A DNA stretch of 64,000 nucleotides from Cyprinodon diabolis. Taxonomy: Eukaryota > Chordata > Actinopteri > Cyprinodontiformes > Cyprinodontidae. Of the stretch, positions 61,601-64,000 are shown piece by piece. The DNA is taken from NCBI GenBank assembly GCA_030533445.1, contig CM060070.1, positions 34,402,501-34,466,500 of the forward strand, in the 5' to 3' direction. The notes beneath the pieces were generated by a model, which searched no databases, was not told where the DNA came from, and saw only the letters and a list, made by a program, of their open reading frames with translations. Numbering within the stretch: the first letter of the stretch is position 1; the number at the start of each line of letters is the position of its first letter. The position numbers were made by a program, and so were the translations under genes.

Positions 61601-63911
61601 ATGCGGATCAGGTGTGACCTACAGCCTCCCTGGGTCACCGCGGACCGTCCTCACAGAACTGCCTGGTTTTTGTTCGAGCAGATTAAGAGGGAGGTTTCTA
61701 CATCTTTGGGTCAGGGACTGTTGTTCTGGACAGGAAAAAATCCCCAGAACAGATGGAAACCATGTCTGCAGGTAGAGGTTTTGGACGTGTTCAGAGACCC
61801 GTTTAAGGCCAGAAAGTCCATGAACAGAACCAAGCTCAGTTCCAAACATCAGATTTTCAGACTTCATTGATAAACTGCACAACCGAACAGGTCCAAACAG
61901 CTGGATAATTCAGTTTAAATTATACATAAGAAAAAACAAAAACAATAATAATAAAAAAAAAATTAAAAAAAATTATATATTTGATTTGTCTTACAAAGAT
62001 AAGAAAAAAGATGACATTCCATAAATTAAATGATTTGAAGGAAGGTCACTACAAAAGCTTTGGGTCACACATAGAAATAACATCCAGAACCAGCTTGTGT
62101 CAGGTTTAATGGCTTTCTGAGCTTCTGCCTGGACCGGGGTGAGTGAGCACACCTGAACCGCTCCCCAGGCTGACCTTTGGACCTCCTGACTCACTGATCA
62201 GCAGTGGCCATGAATCCAGAAGCAGCTTGTTTTCATGCAGATAACAGAAGCTGAGGAAGTTCAAAACAATTTCCAGGCTGGGTTTCCTCCGTAATGAAAC
62301 AAAAGGACGTGTGGTGGAGATAAGAGCTGAGCGCGGCGCTCTTCCCTCTCCTCCTTAACTTGTTTTTCTGTGGCCCAGAGGCGGATCGGAGCGGGCAGCC
62401 AGCCCAGCGCCGCGCGGGTAAAAAATGACCCTGGACCCAACAAATTAATCTCTGCAGACACTGCAGGAGCAGAAAGAAGAGGAACGGTCTGCAAAGTTTG
62501 GGAAAATTACACCCGGCTGTAAACAAATTTGTCATCTTAATCCGTCTGCGAGGAAGAACCGCTCCGATAAGTTCTACCCATCCAGGAGGAACCGTCTGAG
62601 AGGGAGGGGGACCGAACTTCACAGAGAAGCAGTTTTTATCCTAATGATCCTCTTGGCCACTGATGAAAACAGGATCAGATCTTTGTAAATCAACTCGGCA
62701 TTCAGGCCAGAACCTGGCGGGACCAGACTAGCTGATCACTTCTCTGAACAAACCGAGTGAGTAAAGATGACTGCGTCAGTCTTCTGATAAAGATGTCATG
62801 GCTGCTTTCTGCATCCCTACCTGTCACCATGGTAACCATAATCAGCATTTTACAGCTCACTGCATTAATCACTGGAAGAGCTTGGGTCGTTCTTCCCCCG
62901 ATCCCCAATCTGAAGGTCAGACAGTGAAAAGTCGGATTTTTCTCTATTCTTTAAATGCATCACAACCCAGAGCTCCCAGCTGGACCATCTTCTTCCTTTT
63001 CTTTATTTGGATTTCAGTATAAATCAAACATAGGTAGCTGATATGGAGGTGGATTCAGATCCATCCATAAAAAAACATCAGAACCAGTCACTTCTACTGC
63101 AAAGGAATAGAGAATATTCGAATCTGCAGCCCTCAAAGATCAGCATTGTCCCATTAGAACCTCCTGCTTGCTTGGATTACCTCTAGGTGTTTCATCTAAG
63201 CTGAAAGGATGTCTAAAACGAAAGACATCAGATGAAGCATAGAAGGAACATTTTAATTAAACCTGAGCATGAACATTTAAAGACTGTTCTCCTGTTTCAG
63301 AACCAAATCCTGCTCAACTGTTAATCCCATGCTTGTTTTATTCTGTGGTTAGGACTTCCTGTCTGCTGGCATTAATCTACCTTCTGTTAATCTCCCTACC
63401 TTTATCCAGGGATCTCTCCAGGCCTTTGGCTTTCTTCCGGACCAGAGTCAGAACCACAGTCTGACCCGTCTGCTTCATCACCTCCAGAACCTCCTGATTG
63501 GTCATACCGTGGAGACTGATGTCATCCAGCTGGTCAGAGAAGACAAGATGCAAAGGAGTGAAAACAGATGAAACACTAAAGAATACCCACATCCAAAGGT
63601 TCTGGTCCACTTAAAGAAACACAACACCTTCAACAAATCATCCCAGCAAACCAAATCATATTTATGAGCCATTTTATCTATAAACTTCAACAGAAATCCC
63701 AAACTAGGCTGGAGCAGCAGTGTCCTCCATGCTTCATGGGGTTTCTTAGAAAAAGGGTAAAAACTAGACAATAGGGAGAATAAAAAGGTGTGGATAAACA
63801 GAACAATCAATCAGGGACTCACAGCGAGCAGTCTGTCATGAACCCGGATGTTTCCGCTCTGATCCGCAGCGCTGCCAGGAACCACATGCTTTACAAACAC
63901 ACCCAACGCAT
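7985..63911 (-). CDS. patj: patj (INADL) multi-PDZ polarity scaffold, 3' three quarters of the gene
   Basis: PATJ is a tight-junction scaffold. Its L27 domain binds PALS1 in the Crumbs complex, and its PDZ domains bind tails of junctional proteins and channels. Thirty-eight exons join in frame: 63823-63911, 63400-63529, 61262-61384, 57675-57736, 57545-57601, 57338-57472, 55018-55197, 54560-54655, 54296-54469, 50627-50836, 50003-50068, 43451-43726, 43271-43334, 43131-43194, 41940-41999, 41791-41862, 41347-41524, 41152-41262, 40809-40868, 39804-39903, 24810-25006, 24413-24504, 23513-23603, 23140-23232, 22930-23061, 22682-22747, 20394-20478, 20217-20323, 20038-20121, 19768-19961, 19406-19553, 16295-16381, 15382-15588, 13781-13903, 12515-12619, 8564-8670, 8361-8484, 7985-8131. 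That is about 1497 codons with nine PDZ domains. MPDZ is less likely: two PDZ domains that MPDZ has between these are absent. The 5' end is outside the window. Exon boundaries are my reading of GT-AG sites and phase. Confidence 0.93.
8174..8240 (-). repeat. Tail of a dispersed retroposon
   Basis: The string ttcatttatatagcgccgat followed by cacatgtcatcttaaggcac is, in reverse, the common fish retroposon tail that ends in TATATAAATGAA. It lies within the 229-bp intron between the last two patj exons. Confidence 0.55.
8361..8484 (-). CDS. patj: patj exon: PDZ-I, N-terminal half
   Basis: It reads [38 protein letters not shown]. The acceptor is the cccag of ctctccccag; a gag two bases further in would break phase. 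It ends phase 0 before GTCAGA. Confidence 0.96.
8564..8670 (-). CDS. patj: patj exon: last strand of PDZ-H and linker
   Basis: It reads [20 protein letters not shown] and an Asp/Pro linker ending NPVDP plus two bases. [11 protein letters not shown] is identical to mammalian PATJ. Donor GA|GTAAGA. Confidence 0.94.
9250..9261. repeat. Left target-site duplication of the LINE
   Basis: AGATTCATGTTC, identical to 12327-12338. Confidence 0.85.
9262..12326 (+). mobile_element. Near full-length non-LTR retrotransposon (LINE), RTE/Rex3-like
   Basis: The 3065-bp insert is GC-rich compared with its surroundings. Translated fragments give an endonuclease part (LGDFNAH near 9836, TDHH near 10122) followed by a reverse transcriptase ([12 protein letters not shown] near 11220, LLYADD near 11517). 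The 3' end has short acgagt repeats and no poly-A, typical of RTE-type LINEs. It sits antisense in a patj intron between 12-bp duplications. The clade name is tentative. The insertion has kept its duplication but not its frame. Confidence 0.9.
9538..12269 (+). pseudogene. Broken endonuclease/reverse transcriptase frame of the LINE
   Basis: Coding similarity runs through several frames. Stops and shifts occur, for example near 9819, 10405, 10860-10870, 11155, 11374 and 11598. The YADD polymerase box and the DFNAH endonuclease motif are still readable, but no single frame covers even one domain set. The copy cannot be autonomous. Confidence 0.85.
12327..12338. repeat. Right target-site duplication of the LINE
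   Basis: AGATTCATGTTC, identical to 9250-9261 and directly after the acgagtacg tail. Confidence 0.85.
12515..12619 (-). CDS. patj: patj exon: PDZ-H, C-terminal half
   Basis: Thirty-five codons, phase 0: [35 protein letters not shown]. His at the start of alpha-B predicts class I ligands. The LINE at 9262-12326 lies in the next intron, less than 200 bp from this exon. Confidence 0.97.
12620..13780. other. patj intron, no element recognised
   Basis: Rich in cagaacc/gttctg words. A plus-strand reading frame at 13201-13491 has no recognisable product and no splice support. Confidence 0.5.
13781..13903 (-). CDS. patj: patj exon: PDZ-H, N-terminal half
   Basis: Forty-one codons, phase 0: [40 protein letters not shown]. 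Very close to mammalian PATJ. The loop is SLGV. Confidence 0.97.
13904..15381. other. patj intron with a probable old repeat
   Basis: The stretch at about 14180-14400 (ggtatagtggaggattttcg, then gcgtgcaagagcatgcac) resembles a dispersed fish repeat, but I cannot name it. The rest is unremarkable. Confidence 0.35.
15382..15588 (-). CDS. patj: patj exon: Ser/Pro/Thr linker and start of PDZ-H
   Basis: Sixty-nine codons, phase 0. It starts [11 protein letters not shown], passes through [19 protein letters not shown], and ends GLRTVEITR, the beta1 strand of PDZ-H. The Ser runs are CAG/CTG-like repeats on the DNA. Acceptor ttcctttcag, donor AGG|GTAACA. Confidence 0.92.
15589..16294. other. patj intron, nothing recognised
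   Basis: About 700 bp with no exon, repeat or RNA gene that I can support. Confidence 0.4.
16295..16381 (-). CDS. patj: patj exon: end of PDZ-G and linker
   Basis: Twenty-nine codons, phase 0: [17 protein letters not shown] and a Ser/Lys linker. It matches GLVQLEIGRLRAGSW of mammals. Confidence 0.93.
17352..17548. repeat. Left arm of a long inverted repeat
   Basis: The arm holds tgtgtggagagttgtgtgtc, then tatctagatt, gatttgaaaatgt, acgagtatctgcaaatgtgt and ctaattgattt. The reverse complement of 18755-18950 shows the same strings in the same order. Confidence 0.75.
17698..18274. mobile_element. Non-autonomous DNA transposon with ACTATAAGCCGC ends
   Basis: The ends are taattttcggactataagcc and, inverted, taattttgactaccgactat. 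Near each end the words gcggcttat and ggcttata recur as subterminal repeats. No transposase frame. It lies inside the spacer of the larger palindrome. Confidence 0.8.
18755..18950. repeat. Right arm of the long inverted repeat
   Basis: Reverse-complement partner of 17352-17548. The arms differ by small indels and base changes, so the palindrome is not recent. Confidence 0.75.
19406..19553 (-). CDS. patj: patj exon: PDZ-G, main part
   Basis: It reads [35 protein letters not shown] and [11 protein letters not shown]. The alpha-B helix starts with Gln, so this domain is not a standard class I binder. Same boundary as in mammals. Confidence 0.97.
19768..19961 (-). CDS. patj: patj exon: end of PDZ-F and start of PDZ-G
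   Basis: It reads [40 protein letters not shown] and [11 protein letters not shown]. The two PDZ domains are joined by only about a dozen residues, so they may act as a tandem. PDZ-F has the class I His. It ends with AG of an Arg codon. Confidence 0.97.
20038..20121 (-). CDS. patj: patj exon: PDZ-F, middle part
   Basis: Twenty-eight codons, phase 0: [20 protein letters not shown] and WAGDQILE. Near-identical to PATJ of mammals; MPDZ has CKDGRL at this point where PATJ has ARDGRL. Confidence 0.97.
20217..20323 (-). CDS. patj: patj exon: PDZ-F, N-terminal part
   Basis: It reads [20 protein letters not shown] and [15 protein letters not shown]. The DPATCPIVPGQE and [10 protein letters not shown] strings of mammals are clear. 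It takes a G from the previous exon to make the Asp codon. Confidence 0.95.
20394..20478 (-). CDS. patj: patj exon: Ser/Ala/Pro linker before PDZ-F
   Basis: It encodes a run of Ser then [19 protein letters not shown]. Two acceptors lie eight bases apart (exon ending at 20478 or 20470). Only the outer one joins in frame to the exon at 22682. The inner one would need an extra exon, for which 20556-20587 is a weak candidate. Confidence 0.68.
20479..22681. other. patj intron with a hAT element
   Basis: Holds the hAT copy at 21269-22044 and, just to its right, a short AT/GT microsatellite (22050-22095). A weak 32-nt exon candidate lies at 20556-20587. Nothing else recognised. Confidence 0.55.
21269..22044 (-). 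mobile_element. hAT-type DNA transposon remnant, copy A
   Basis: The ends are taggggtgga and its inverted partner tccatcccta. The flanks carry a perfect 8-bp duplication, GTAACTAT, at 21261-21268 and 22045-22052, which is a hAT hallmark. On the minus strand the interior matches the BED-finger fragment of copy B, but the start codon is changed (ctggcgagtggg) and a stop follows the first Cys (tgctag). Confidence 0.88.
22682..22747 (-). CDS. patj: patj exon: short linker exon before PDZ-F
   Basis: Twenty-two codons, [15 protein letters not shown] and then QPEIQ, phase 0 at both ends. The other two frames contain stops. Acceptor ctcctgcag and donor GTAAAC are sound. It is predicted to be helical and may be skipped in some transcripts without loss of frame. 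Confidence 0.78.
22930..23061 (-). CDS. patj: patj exon: polar linker between PDZ-E and PDZ-F
   Basis: Forty-four codons, phase 0, including [13 protein letters not shown] and [19 protein letters not shown]. It is rich in charged and Ser residues. Its place matches the ESESFKLAVSQMKQQ linker of mammals. Confidence 0.82.
23140..23232 (-). CDS. patj: patj exon: linker between PDZ-E and PDZ-F
   Basis: It encodes [16 protein letters not shown] and RPLPSPGTP, phase 0. It resembles the SGTEPISSEE linker of mammals. Donor CCG|GTCAGT. Confidence 0.82.
23513..23603 (-). CDS. patj: patj exon: Pro/Thr-rich linker after PDZ-E
   Basis: It encodes [20 protein letters not shown] and more Pro. EDAVNQMAVTPF is the mammalian counterpart. 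It accepts an incoming two-base codon, which also suits the candidate internal first exon at 31082. Confidence 0.9.
23604..24412. other. patj intron with a degenerate minisatellite
   Basis: From about 23930 to 24290 the words ccagtttagat, ccaactttaa and aaccagt recur every 20-40 bases. Units are too diverged to give a fixed period by eye. Confidence 0.55.
24413..24504 (-). CDS. patj: patj exon: PDZ-E, C-terminal third
   Basis: It reads [20 protein letters not shown] and KVQLILL, nearly identical to mammals. The alpha-B helix starts with His (class I). It ends with AG of an Arg codon before GTAAGA. Confidence 0.96.
24810..25006 (-). CDS. patj: patj exon: PDZ-E, N-terminal two thirds
   Basis: It reads [40 protein letters not shown] and HVGDELLE. 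This matches the [21 protein letters not shown] region of PATJ. Phase one base upstream, phase 0 out (GAG|GTGAAG). Confidence 0.96.
25250..26160 (+). mobile_element. LINE reverse-transcriptase fragment split by a DNA element
   Basis: The left part encodes [13 protein letters not shown], a conserved reverse-transcriptase string, followed by [20 protein letters not shown], typical of L2/Rex1-type LINEs. After an interruption (about 25473-25805) the right part continues with [16 protein letters not shown]. Frames are broken. Confidence 0.65.
25473..25805. mobile_element. Probable non-autonomous DNA element inside the LINE fragment
   Basis: It begins tagggttgcaactaacgatt, a familiar fish transposon end, and contains repeated attaatcgatta motifs. 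The right end is not well defined, and I could not confirm a target-site duplication. Confidence 0.5.
26686..27427. mobile_element. hAT-like element with CAGGGGCGGATTTA end
   Basis: Left end caggggcggatttagg with gccctaggca; the right end inverted reads cagagggtgatttac with gcctaggg. The flanks ggacaaag and agacaaaa match at six of eight bases, so a decayed 8-bp duplication is likely. A minus-strand frame inside (26934-27200) has no recognisable product. Confidence 0.6.
27815..27985 (+). repeat. Retroposon tail copy
   Basis: Contains aatcaatgacttgatgtaat and gtgccttgagacaatgtc, the common fish retroposon 3' end. Related sequence is at 59545-59800. Confidence 0.55.
28450..28983 (+). mobile_element. 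hAT-type DNA transposon remnant, copy B
   Basis: Ends are tagggatggaacggtt and inverted taggggtggaacggtt. The perfect 8-bp duplication ATAGCTGT flanks it at 28442-28449 and 28984-28991. Same family as copy A, in the opposite orientation, and shorter (534 against 776 bp). Confidence 0.9.
28688..28885 (+). pseudogene. hAT transposase N-terminal fragment with BED zinc finger
   Basis: The 65-residue frame reads [15 protein letters not shown], then [20 protein letters not shown] and a stop. The CxxC followed by N-x-TNM is the BED-finger pattern of ZBED/hAT transposases. The usual His pair and the whole catalytic region are missing. Confidence 0.75.
29069..29713. repeat. Dispersed repeat beginning ccaccaaggaggttatg
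   Basis: Starts ccaccaaggaggttatgatt and ends ggtggaggtctgtacactga then gtgcttttctagt, boundaries I associate with a common fish element. No frame and no clear duplication, so the class is open. Confidence 0.45.
29937..29986. repeat. (CA)n microsatellite followed by a C-run
   Basis: About 17 CA units and then about 14 C. A near mirror, (GT)n with G-runs, lies 500 bp to the right. Confidence 0.9.
30480..30525. repeat. (GT)n microsatellite flanked by G-runs
   Basis: ggggggtgtgtg... about 13 GT units, then about 12 G. Reverse-complement in character to 29937-29986. Confidence 0.9.
31082..31330 (-). promoter_or_regulatory. patj: Candidate internal promoter and alternative first exon of patj
   Basis: This is inference from sequence. 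On the minus strand a GC box (GGGGGCGGGG, near 31315) lies ahead of a non-repetitive leader and two in-frame ATGs. The second ATG (31099-31101) has A at -3 and G at +4. The exon ends MDDAAAG with a perfect GTGAGT donor at 31081. It leaves two bases of a codon. That phase does not fit the exon at 24810 but does fit the exon at 23513, giving about 640 residues with PDZ-F to PDZ-I. A four-PDZ short form (CIPP) is known from the mammalian gene. It could instead be the start of an unrelated transcript. Confidence 0.4.
31328..31349. repeat. G-run beside the candidate internal promoter
   Basis: About 22 consecutive G on the plus strand. Length in an assembly is uncertain. Confidence 0.85.
31507..32434. 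repeat. 34-bp minisatellite, about 27 copies
   Basis: The unit is ggttctgcagggttcagaca followed by gcagaactatcc and a variable pair (aa, ta or ga). The period is exactly 34 throughout. Variants (ccaagg, cctagg, ccgagg and cataact) are interspersed, so units have been shuffled or homogenised. The last two units carry cacgcctctcag in place of cagaactatcc. Confidence 0.95.
34084..34711. mobile_element. hAT-like non-autonomous element with CAGAGATGG end
   Basis: Left end cagagatggcaaaagtact; right end, inverted, cagagacgggaagtaacg. The perfect 8-bp duplication TACAGGTC flanks it (34076-34083 and 34712-34719). The interior is full of agtaaaagtac words. No transposase frame. Confidence 0.88.
34886..35000. 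mobile_element. 115-bp foldback element
   Basis: tgtcactacccgatctgtcc at the left is mirrored by ggatggatcgggtagtgaca at the right, with ggaagca/tgcttcc further in. Only about 50 bases, including tatatatata, lie between. No clear flanking duplication. Confidence 0.75.
35218..35830. mobile_element. MITE with terminal inverted repeats of about 120 bp
   Basis: The left arm has cacaaatacacatatgtgat, cagcacgattcac and tacaagattca. The right arm has the same strings in reverse complement and order. The middle has no open frame of note. Confidence 0.75.
37532..37790. mobile_element. Small element with CACTGGAAAAA / TTTTTCGAGTG ends
   Basis: Inverted ends of about 11 bases around an AT-rich interior (ttcttgaattgag, aagtaaatatctta). 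This resembles a common fish non-autonomous element. No duplication confirmed. Confidence 0.5.
38465..38640. repeat. Dispersed repeat, copy 2
   Basis: Shares ttgaccaaagtgcttca with 1065-1081 in a similar AT-rich context. Class not determined. Confidence 0.4.
39158..39359. mobile_element. hAT-like MITE with CAGGCATCCCC ends
   Basis: Ends are caggcatcccctccctcgg and, inverted, caggcatccccaacctcgg. The flanks ccctagaa and ccctagag match at seven of eight bases. Only 202 bp, mostly foldback (cagctgatt/aatcagctg in the middle). Confidence 0.85.
39488..39592. repeat. AT-rich palindromic microsatellite
   Basis: Runs of atatat and actatatatagtatatag. It can fold back on itself and is likely to be variable. 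Confidence 0.8.
39804..39903 (-). CDS. patj: patj exon: Pro-rich linker leading to PDZ-E
   Basis: It encodes [20 protein letters not shown] and ends LSARLQKVK plus one base. PPPY matches the LPPPYKAL linker of mammals and is a possible WW-domain ligand. Its last base completes the Glu codon of the next exon, 14.8 kb away. Confidence 0.88.
40345..40710. repeat. 183-bp tandem duplication
   Basis: Two copies, 40345-40527 and 40528-40710, that look identical base for base on reading. Each starts ttctcagtttcagacatat and ends agagccctggta. It lies in the patj intron between exons 39804 and 40809. Confidence 0.9.
40809..40868 (-). CDS. patj: patj exon: basic linker after PDZ-D
   Basis: A 60-nt, phase 0 exon encoding [13 protein letters not shown]. 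It corresponds to the Lys-rich linker (EKKEKRQG type) in the mammalian protein. Acceptor gtgttccag, donor GTACGA. Confidence 0.78.
41152..41262 (-). CDS. patj: patj exon: PDZ-D, C-terminal third
   Basis: It reads [20 protein letters not shown] and [13 protein letters not shown], phase 0 at both ends. The alpha-B helix starts with His, which predicts class I ligands. Confidence 0.96.
41347..41524 (-). CDS. patj: patj exon: PDZ-D, N-terminal two thirds
   Basis: It reads [39 protein letters not shown] and LKTGDKILE. The insert [12 protein letters not shown] between beta2 and beta3 is diagnostic of PATJ over MPDZ. The loop is SLGL. In mammals this domain of PATJ is one of those reported to bind junction proteins. 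Confidence 0.97.
41791..41862 (-). CDS. patj: patj exon: conserved segment just before PDZ-D
   Basis: It encodes [20 protein letters not shown] and then PPR. The same LPEREEGEGEE...W motif precedes the equivalent PDZ domain in MPDZ, so this short linear element is shared by the two paralogues. Confidence 0.9.
41940..41999 (-). CDS. patj: patj exon: basic linker before PDZ-D
   Basis: A 60-nt exon with one base in, 19 codons and two bases out. It encodes a very basic stretch, [14 protein letters not shown]. Phase fits both neighbours, and the other frame does not connect. The basic cluster could be a nuclear-localisation-like or membrane-binding patch. Confidence 0.75.
42000..43130. other. patj intron, nothing recognised
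   Basis: About 1.1 kb, AT-rich in the middle, no repeat or exon seen. Confidence 0.4.
43131..43194 (-). CDS. patj: patj exon: Asp/Thr-rich linker before PDZ-D
   Basis: It encodes [20 protein letters not shown], with two bases in and two out. The donor is GTCAGT. The repeated T-D pairs could be casein-kinase-type sites, but that is only inference. Confidence 0.72.
43271..43334 (-). CDS. patj: patj exon: linker between PDZ-C and PDZ-D
   Basis: It encodes [19 protein letters not shown], phase 0 in and one base out. The GTGAGT donor and the phase fit both neighbours. It is assigned by continuity rather than strong conservation. Confidence 0.75.
43451..43726 (-). CDS. patj: patj exon: long acidic linker between PDZ-C and PDZ-D
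   Basis: The longest internal exon here: 276 nt, phase 0. It carries a run of ten Glu after EYPK, then [20 protein letters not shown], a second Glu run, and [14 protein letters not shown]. It is probably disordered and regulatory. The Glu runs come from GAG/GAA repeats. Donor GAG|GTTGGT is weak but keeps frame with the next exon. Confidence 0.88.
44218..44592. mobile_element. hAT-like element with TAGAGACTGACA ends
   Basis: Ends tagagactgaca and inverted tagagactgacac. The perfect 8-bp duplication CTCTGGAG is at 44210-44217 and 44593-44600. The interior is rich in gggagcggga and cgggattcccgtggg palindromes. No transposase frame. Confidence 0.9.
45545..45965. repeat. Degenerate tandem repeat
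   Basis: Repeated words ggtacc, accattt, gaacctaactggt and atttgtggaacc at roughly 35-40 bp spacing, strongly diverged. Confidence 0.55.
46080..47330. repeat. 40-bp minisatellite, about 31 copies
   Basis: The unit reads taatcagattaccaagtcca then cctgcttctgctgcttggag. The period is 40 throughout. Nearly every unit keeps TAATCAGATTA; the first two and the last have taatctgatta or taatttgatta. Two bases after it vary (cc, ac, cg, ag, ct) between units. Confidence 0.95.
50003..50068 (-). CDS. patj: patj exon: linker after PDZ-C
   Basis: A 66-nt, phase 0 exon with a tgtttctgtag acceptor and a GTAAGC donor. It encodes a charged linker ([10 protein letters not shown], then SPEAGLVPE). It follows KPLV of PDZ-C directly, as in the family. 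Confidence 0.8.
50627..50836 (-). CDS. patj: patj exon: remainder of PDZ-C
   Basis: Seventy codons, phase 0. It reads [51 protein letters not shown] and RLGIRKPLV, all family landmarks of this domain. The alpha-B helix has no His at its first position. Confidence 0.96.
50837..54295. other. 3.5-kb patj intron
   Basis: No transposon recognised. A degenerate CAT/ATC-rich microsatellite lies at about 53094-53230. The GC-rich stretch at 51890-52080 (gacccgggcggcagcggcat, then gcccggctgtatttttagac) may be conserved non-coding sequence. Confidence 0.45.
53094..53230. repeat. CAT/ATC-rich low-complexity tract
   Basis: catcataaccatcctcatca and similar. It gives spurious His-rich and Met-rich reading frames. 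Confidence 0.75.
54296..54469 (-). CDS. patj: patj exon: acidic linker and start of PDZ-C
   Basis: An acidic stretch ([14 protein letters not shown]) leads into LALWSPEV and then [11 protein letters not shown], the GLGF loop of PDZ-C. The [13 protein letters not shown] string is a near-exact match to mammalian PATJ. Phase 0 at both ends, donor CAG|GTGAGC. Confidence 0.96.
54560..54655 (-). CDS. patj: patj exon: acidic linker after PDZ-B
   Basis: A 96-nt exon, phase 0 at both ends, with a tttttttcttcag acceptor. It encodes [15 protein letters not shown] and then a run of ten Glu. The Glu tract is a GAG/GAA repeat and may vary in length between individuals. It could be a fish-specific or alternatively used exon. 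Confidence 0.75.
55018..55197 (-). CDS. patj: patj exon: PDZ-B, C-terminal half, and Glu-Pro linker
   Basis: It reads [20 protein letters not shown] and [10 protein letters not shown], nearly identical to mammalian PATJ, followed by a linker of EPEPES and PPPYP type. This is one of the strongest matches identifying the gene. The alpha-B helix starts with Arg, so this domain is not class I. Donor GAA|GTGAGA. Confidence 0.96.
55198..57337. other. 2.1-kb patj intron
   Basis: 55390-56030 is very AT-rich. The stretch from about 56485 (aaggctggttgatactcaga, then tcgtctgcgtgtgtgtcgca) resembles a Harbinger-type non-autonomous element. Its right end is not clear. Confidence 0.4.
57338..57472 (-). 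CDS. patj: patj exon: PDZ-B, N-terminal half
   Basis: It encodes [20 protein letters not shown], then [12 protein letters not shown] and PEDELLE. The carboxylate-binding loop is degenerate (RLGV in place of GLGF), as in the family's equivalent domain. Phase 0 at both ends. Confidence 0.94.
57545..57601 (-). CDS. patj: patj exon: acidic segment before PDZ-B
   Basis: A 57-nt exon, phase 0 at both ends, reading [19 protein letters not shown]. It matches the DAELQKYSK segment of the family just ahead of PDZ-B. Confidence 0.92.
57675..57736 (-). CDS. patj: patj exon: start of the conserved segment before PDZ-B
   Basis: It encodes [20 protein letters not shown], close to the ELKSRWENLLGPDYEV segment that precedes this PDZ domain in mammalian PATJ. 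Acceptor tgtgtccag and donor GTGAGT are good, and it ends in phase 0. Confidence 0.92.
59022..59185 (-). mobile_element. tRNA-derived SINE
   Basis: On the minus strand it begins TTAGCGCAGTGGTTAGTGC, a pol III A box, and about 50 bases later has GGTTCGAATGC, a B box. It ends in AAAAAAAAGAAGG. The spacing is that of a tRNA-like head. The family is not determined. Confidence 0.75.
59545..59800 (+). repeat. Retroposon tail copy
   Basis: ggaggtttcttcctgttaaa, then ctctccactgttgccacaag and caatgactcaatgcaatcag, the usual order of a widespread fish retroposon 3' region. Confidence 0.6.
61262..61384 (-). CDS. patj: patj exon: linker between PDZ-A and PDZ-B
   Basis: A 123-nt exon with two bases in, 40 codons and one base out, all consistent with its neighbours. 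It encodes a basic linker ([13 protein letters not shown]) and a Met-rich stretch. Other frames contain stops. Assignment rests on phase and position, since the linker is poorly conserved. Confidence 0.75.
61385..63399. other. 2-kb patj intron
   Basis: No element named. 62330-62470 is GC-rich then carries tgaccctggacccaacaaat, a possible conserved non-coding element. An A-rich tract lies at 61928-61980. Confidence 0.4.
63400..63529 (-). CDS. patj: patj exon: PDZ-A, C-terminal half
   Basis: The exon reads [18 protein letters not shown], then the last strand [13 protein letters not shown] and the start of a basic linker. It closes PDZ-A. The first residue of the alpha-B helix is Asn, not His, so classical class I specificity is not expected. 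It ends with one base of a codon before GTAGGG. Confidence 0.92.
63823..63911 (-). CDS. patj: patj exon: PDZ-A, middle part
   Basis: The exon enters with two bases completing a codon and ends in phase 0 before GTGAGT. It encodes [18 protein letters not shown] and then HDRLLA, the beta2-beta3 to beta4 part of a PDZ domain. The GLGF loop must be in an exon to the right of the window. Position in the chain matches the third PDZ domain of mammalian PATJ. Confidence 0.9.
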
Positions 63912-64000
63912 CTGAGACCAGAAACACACATACAGCATAAAAAGACATCACTTACTTCAGAGACACTTAAATAGTTTACTTAAACATCTTTCACCAGTTT

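Noticed and set aside
7985..63911. MPDZ (MUPP1) as the identity of the multi-PDZ gene
   Set aside because: MPDZ has an extra PDZ domain between PDZ-C and PDZ-D and another between PDZ-E and PDZ-F. Neither is present, and the diagnostic strings match PATJ.

Overview
The window looks like teleost fish nuclear DNA. It has long AT-rich introns, GT-AG exons, a dense load of hAT-like DNA transposons and short foldback elements, a LINE, a tRNA-derived SINE, and minisatellites. The introns are also full of the word GGTTCTG/CAGAACC. A percomorph, possibly a cyprinodontiform, fits the style, but I could not test that.

About 56 kb (7985-63911, minus strand) is the 3' three quarters of one gene, patj (INADL), the multi-PDZ scaffold of the Crumbs/PALS1 polarity complex at tight junctions. 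I placed 38 coding exons by splice signals, reading phase and family similarity. They join without a frame break into about 1497 codons plus a stop. They encode nine PDZ domains (called PDZ-A to PDZ-I here, in order of translation) and the acidic, Ser- and Pro-rich linkers between them. The start codon, the L27 domain and the first PDZ domains lie to the right of the window. I prefer PATJ to its paralogue MPDZ because of the linker layout, the direct PDZ-C to PDZ-D to PDZ-E order and diagnostic strings such as [14 protein letters not shown].

At the left edge, on the plus strand, are the last two exons of an unidentified gene (1779-1841 and 3571-3628) with a polyadenylation signal at 3674. It converges on patj. 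Its tail has two NIY tyrosine motifs and ends in -STAM, which resembles a class I PDZ ligand.

The introns hold most of the unusual material. There is a 3.07-kb 5'-to-3' LINE with a 12-bp target-site duplication (9262-12326). Two sister hAT elements with perfect 8-bp duplications carry BED-finger fragments (21269-22044 and 28450-28983). Three more hAT-like elements have a recognisable 8-bp duplication (34084-34711, 39158-39359, 44218-44592). A palindromic element is nested around a second one (about 17350-18950). A 34-bp minisatellite (31507-32434) and a 40-bp minisatellite (46080-47330) sit in large introns; each 40-bp unit carries a TAATCAGATTA palindrome. A 183-bp tandem duplication is near 40.5 kb.

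The most interesting gene-level signal is a GC-box-containing candidate internal promoter and first exon on the minus strand near 31.1-31.3 kb, inside the 14.8-kb intron between PDZ-D and PDZ-E. Its ATG-containing exon is in phase with the exon at 23513-23603. That splice would give a protein of about 640 residues with four PDZ domains, like the short CIPP form reported for the mammalian gene.

I found no tRNA or rRNA genes and no CRISPR array, and nothing that suggests a prokaryotic or viral source.
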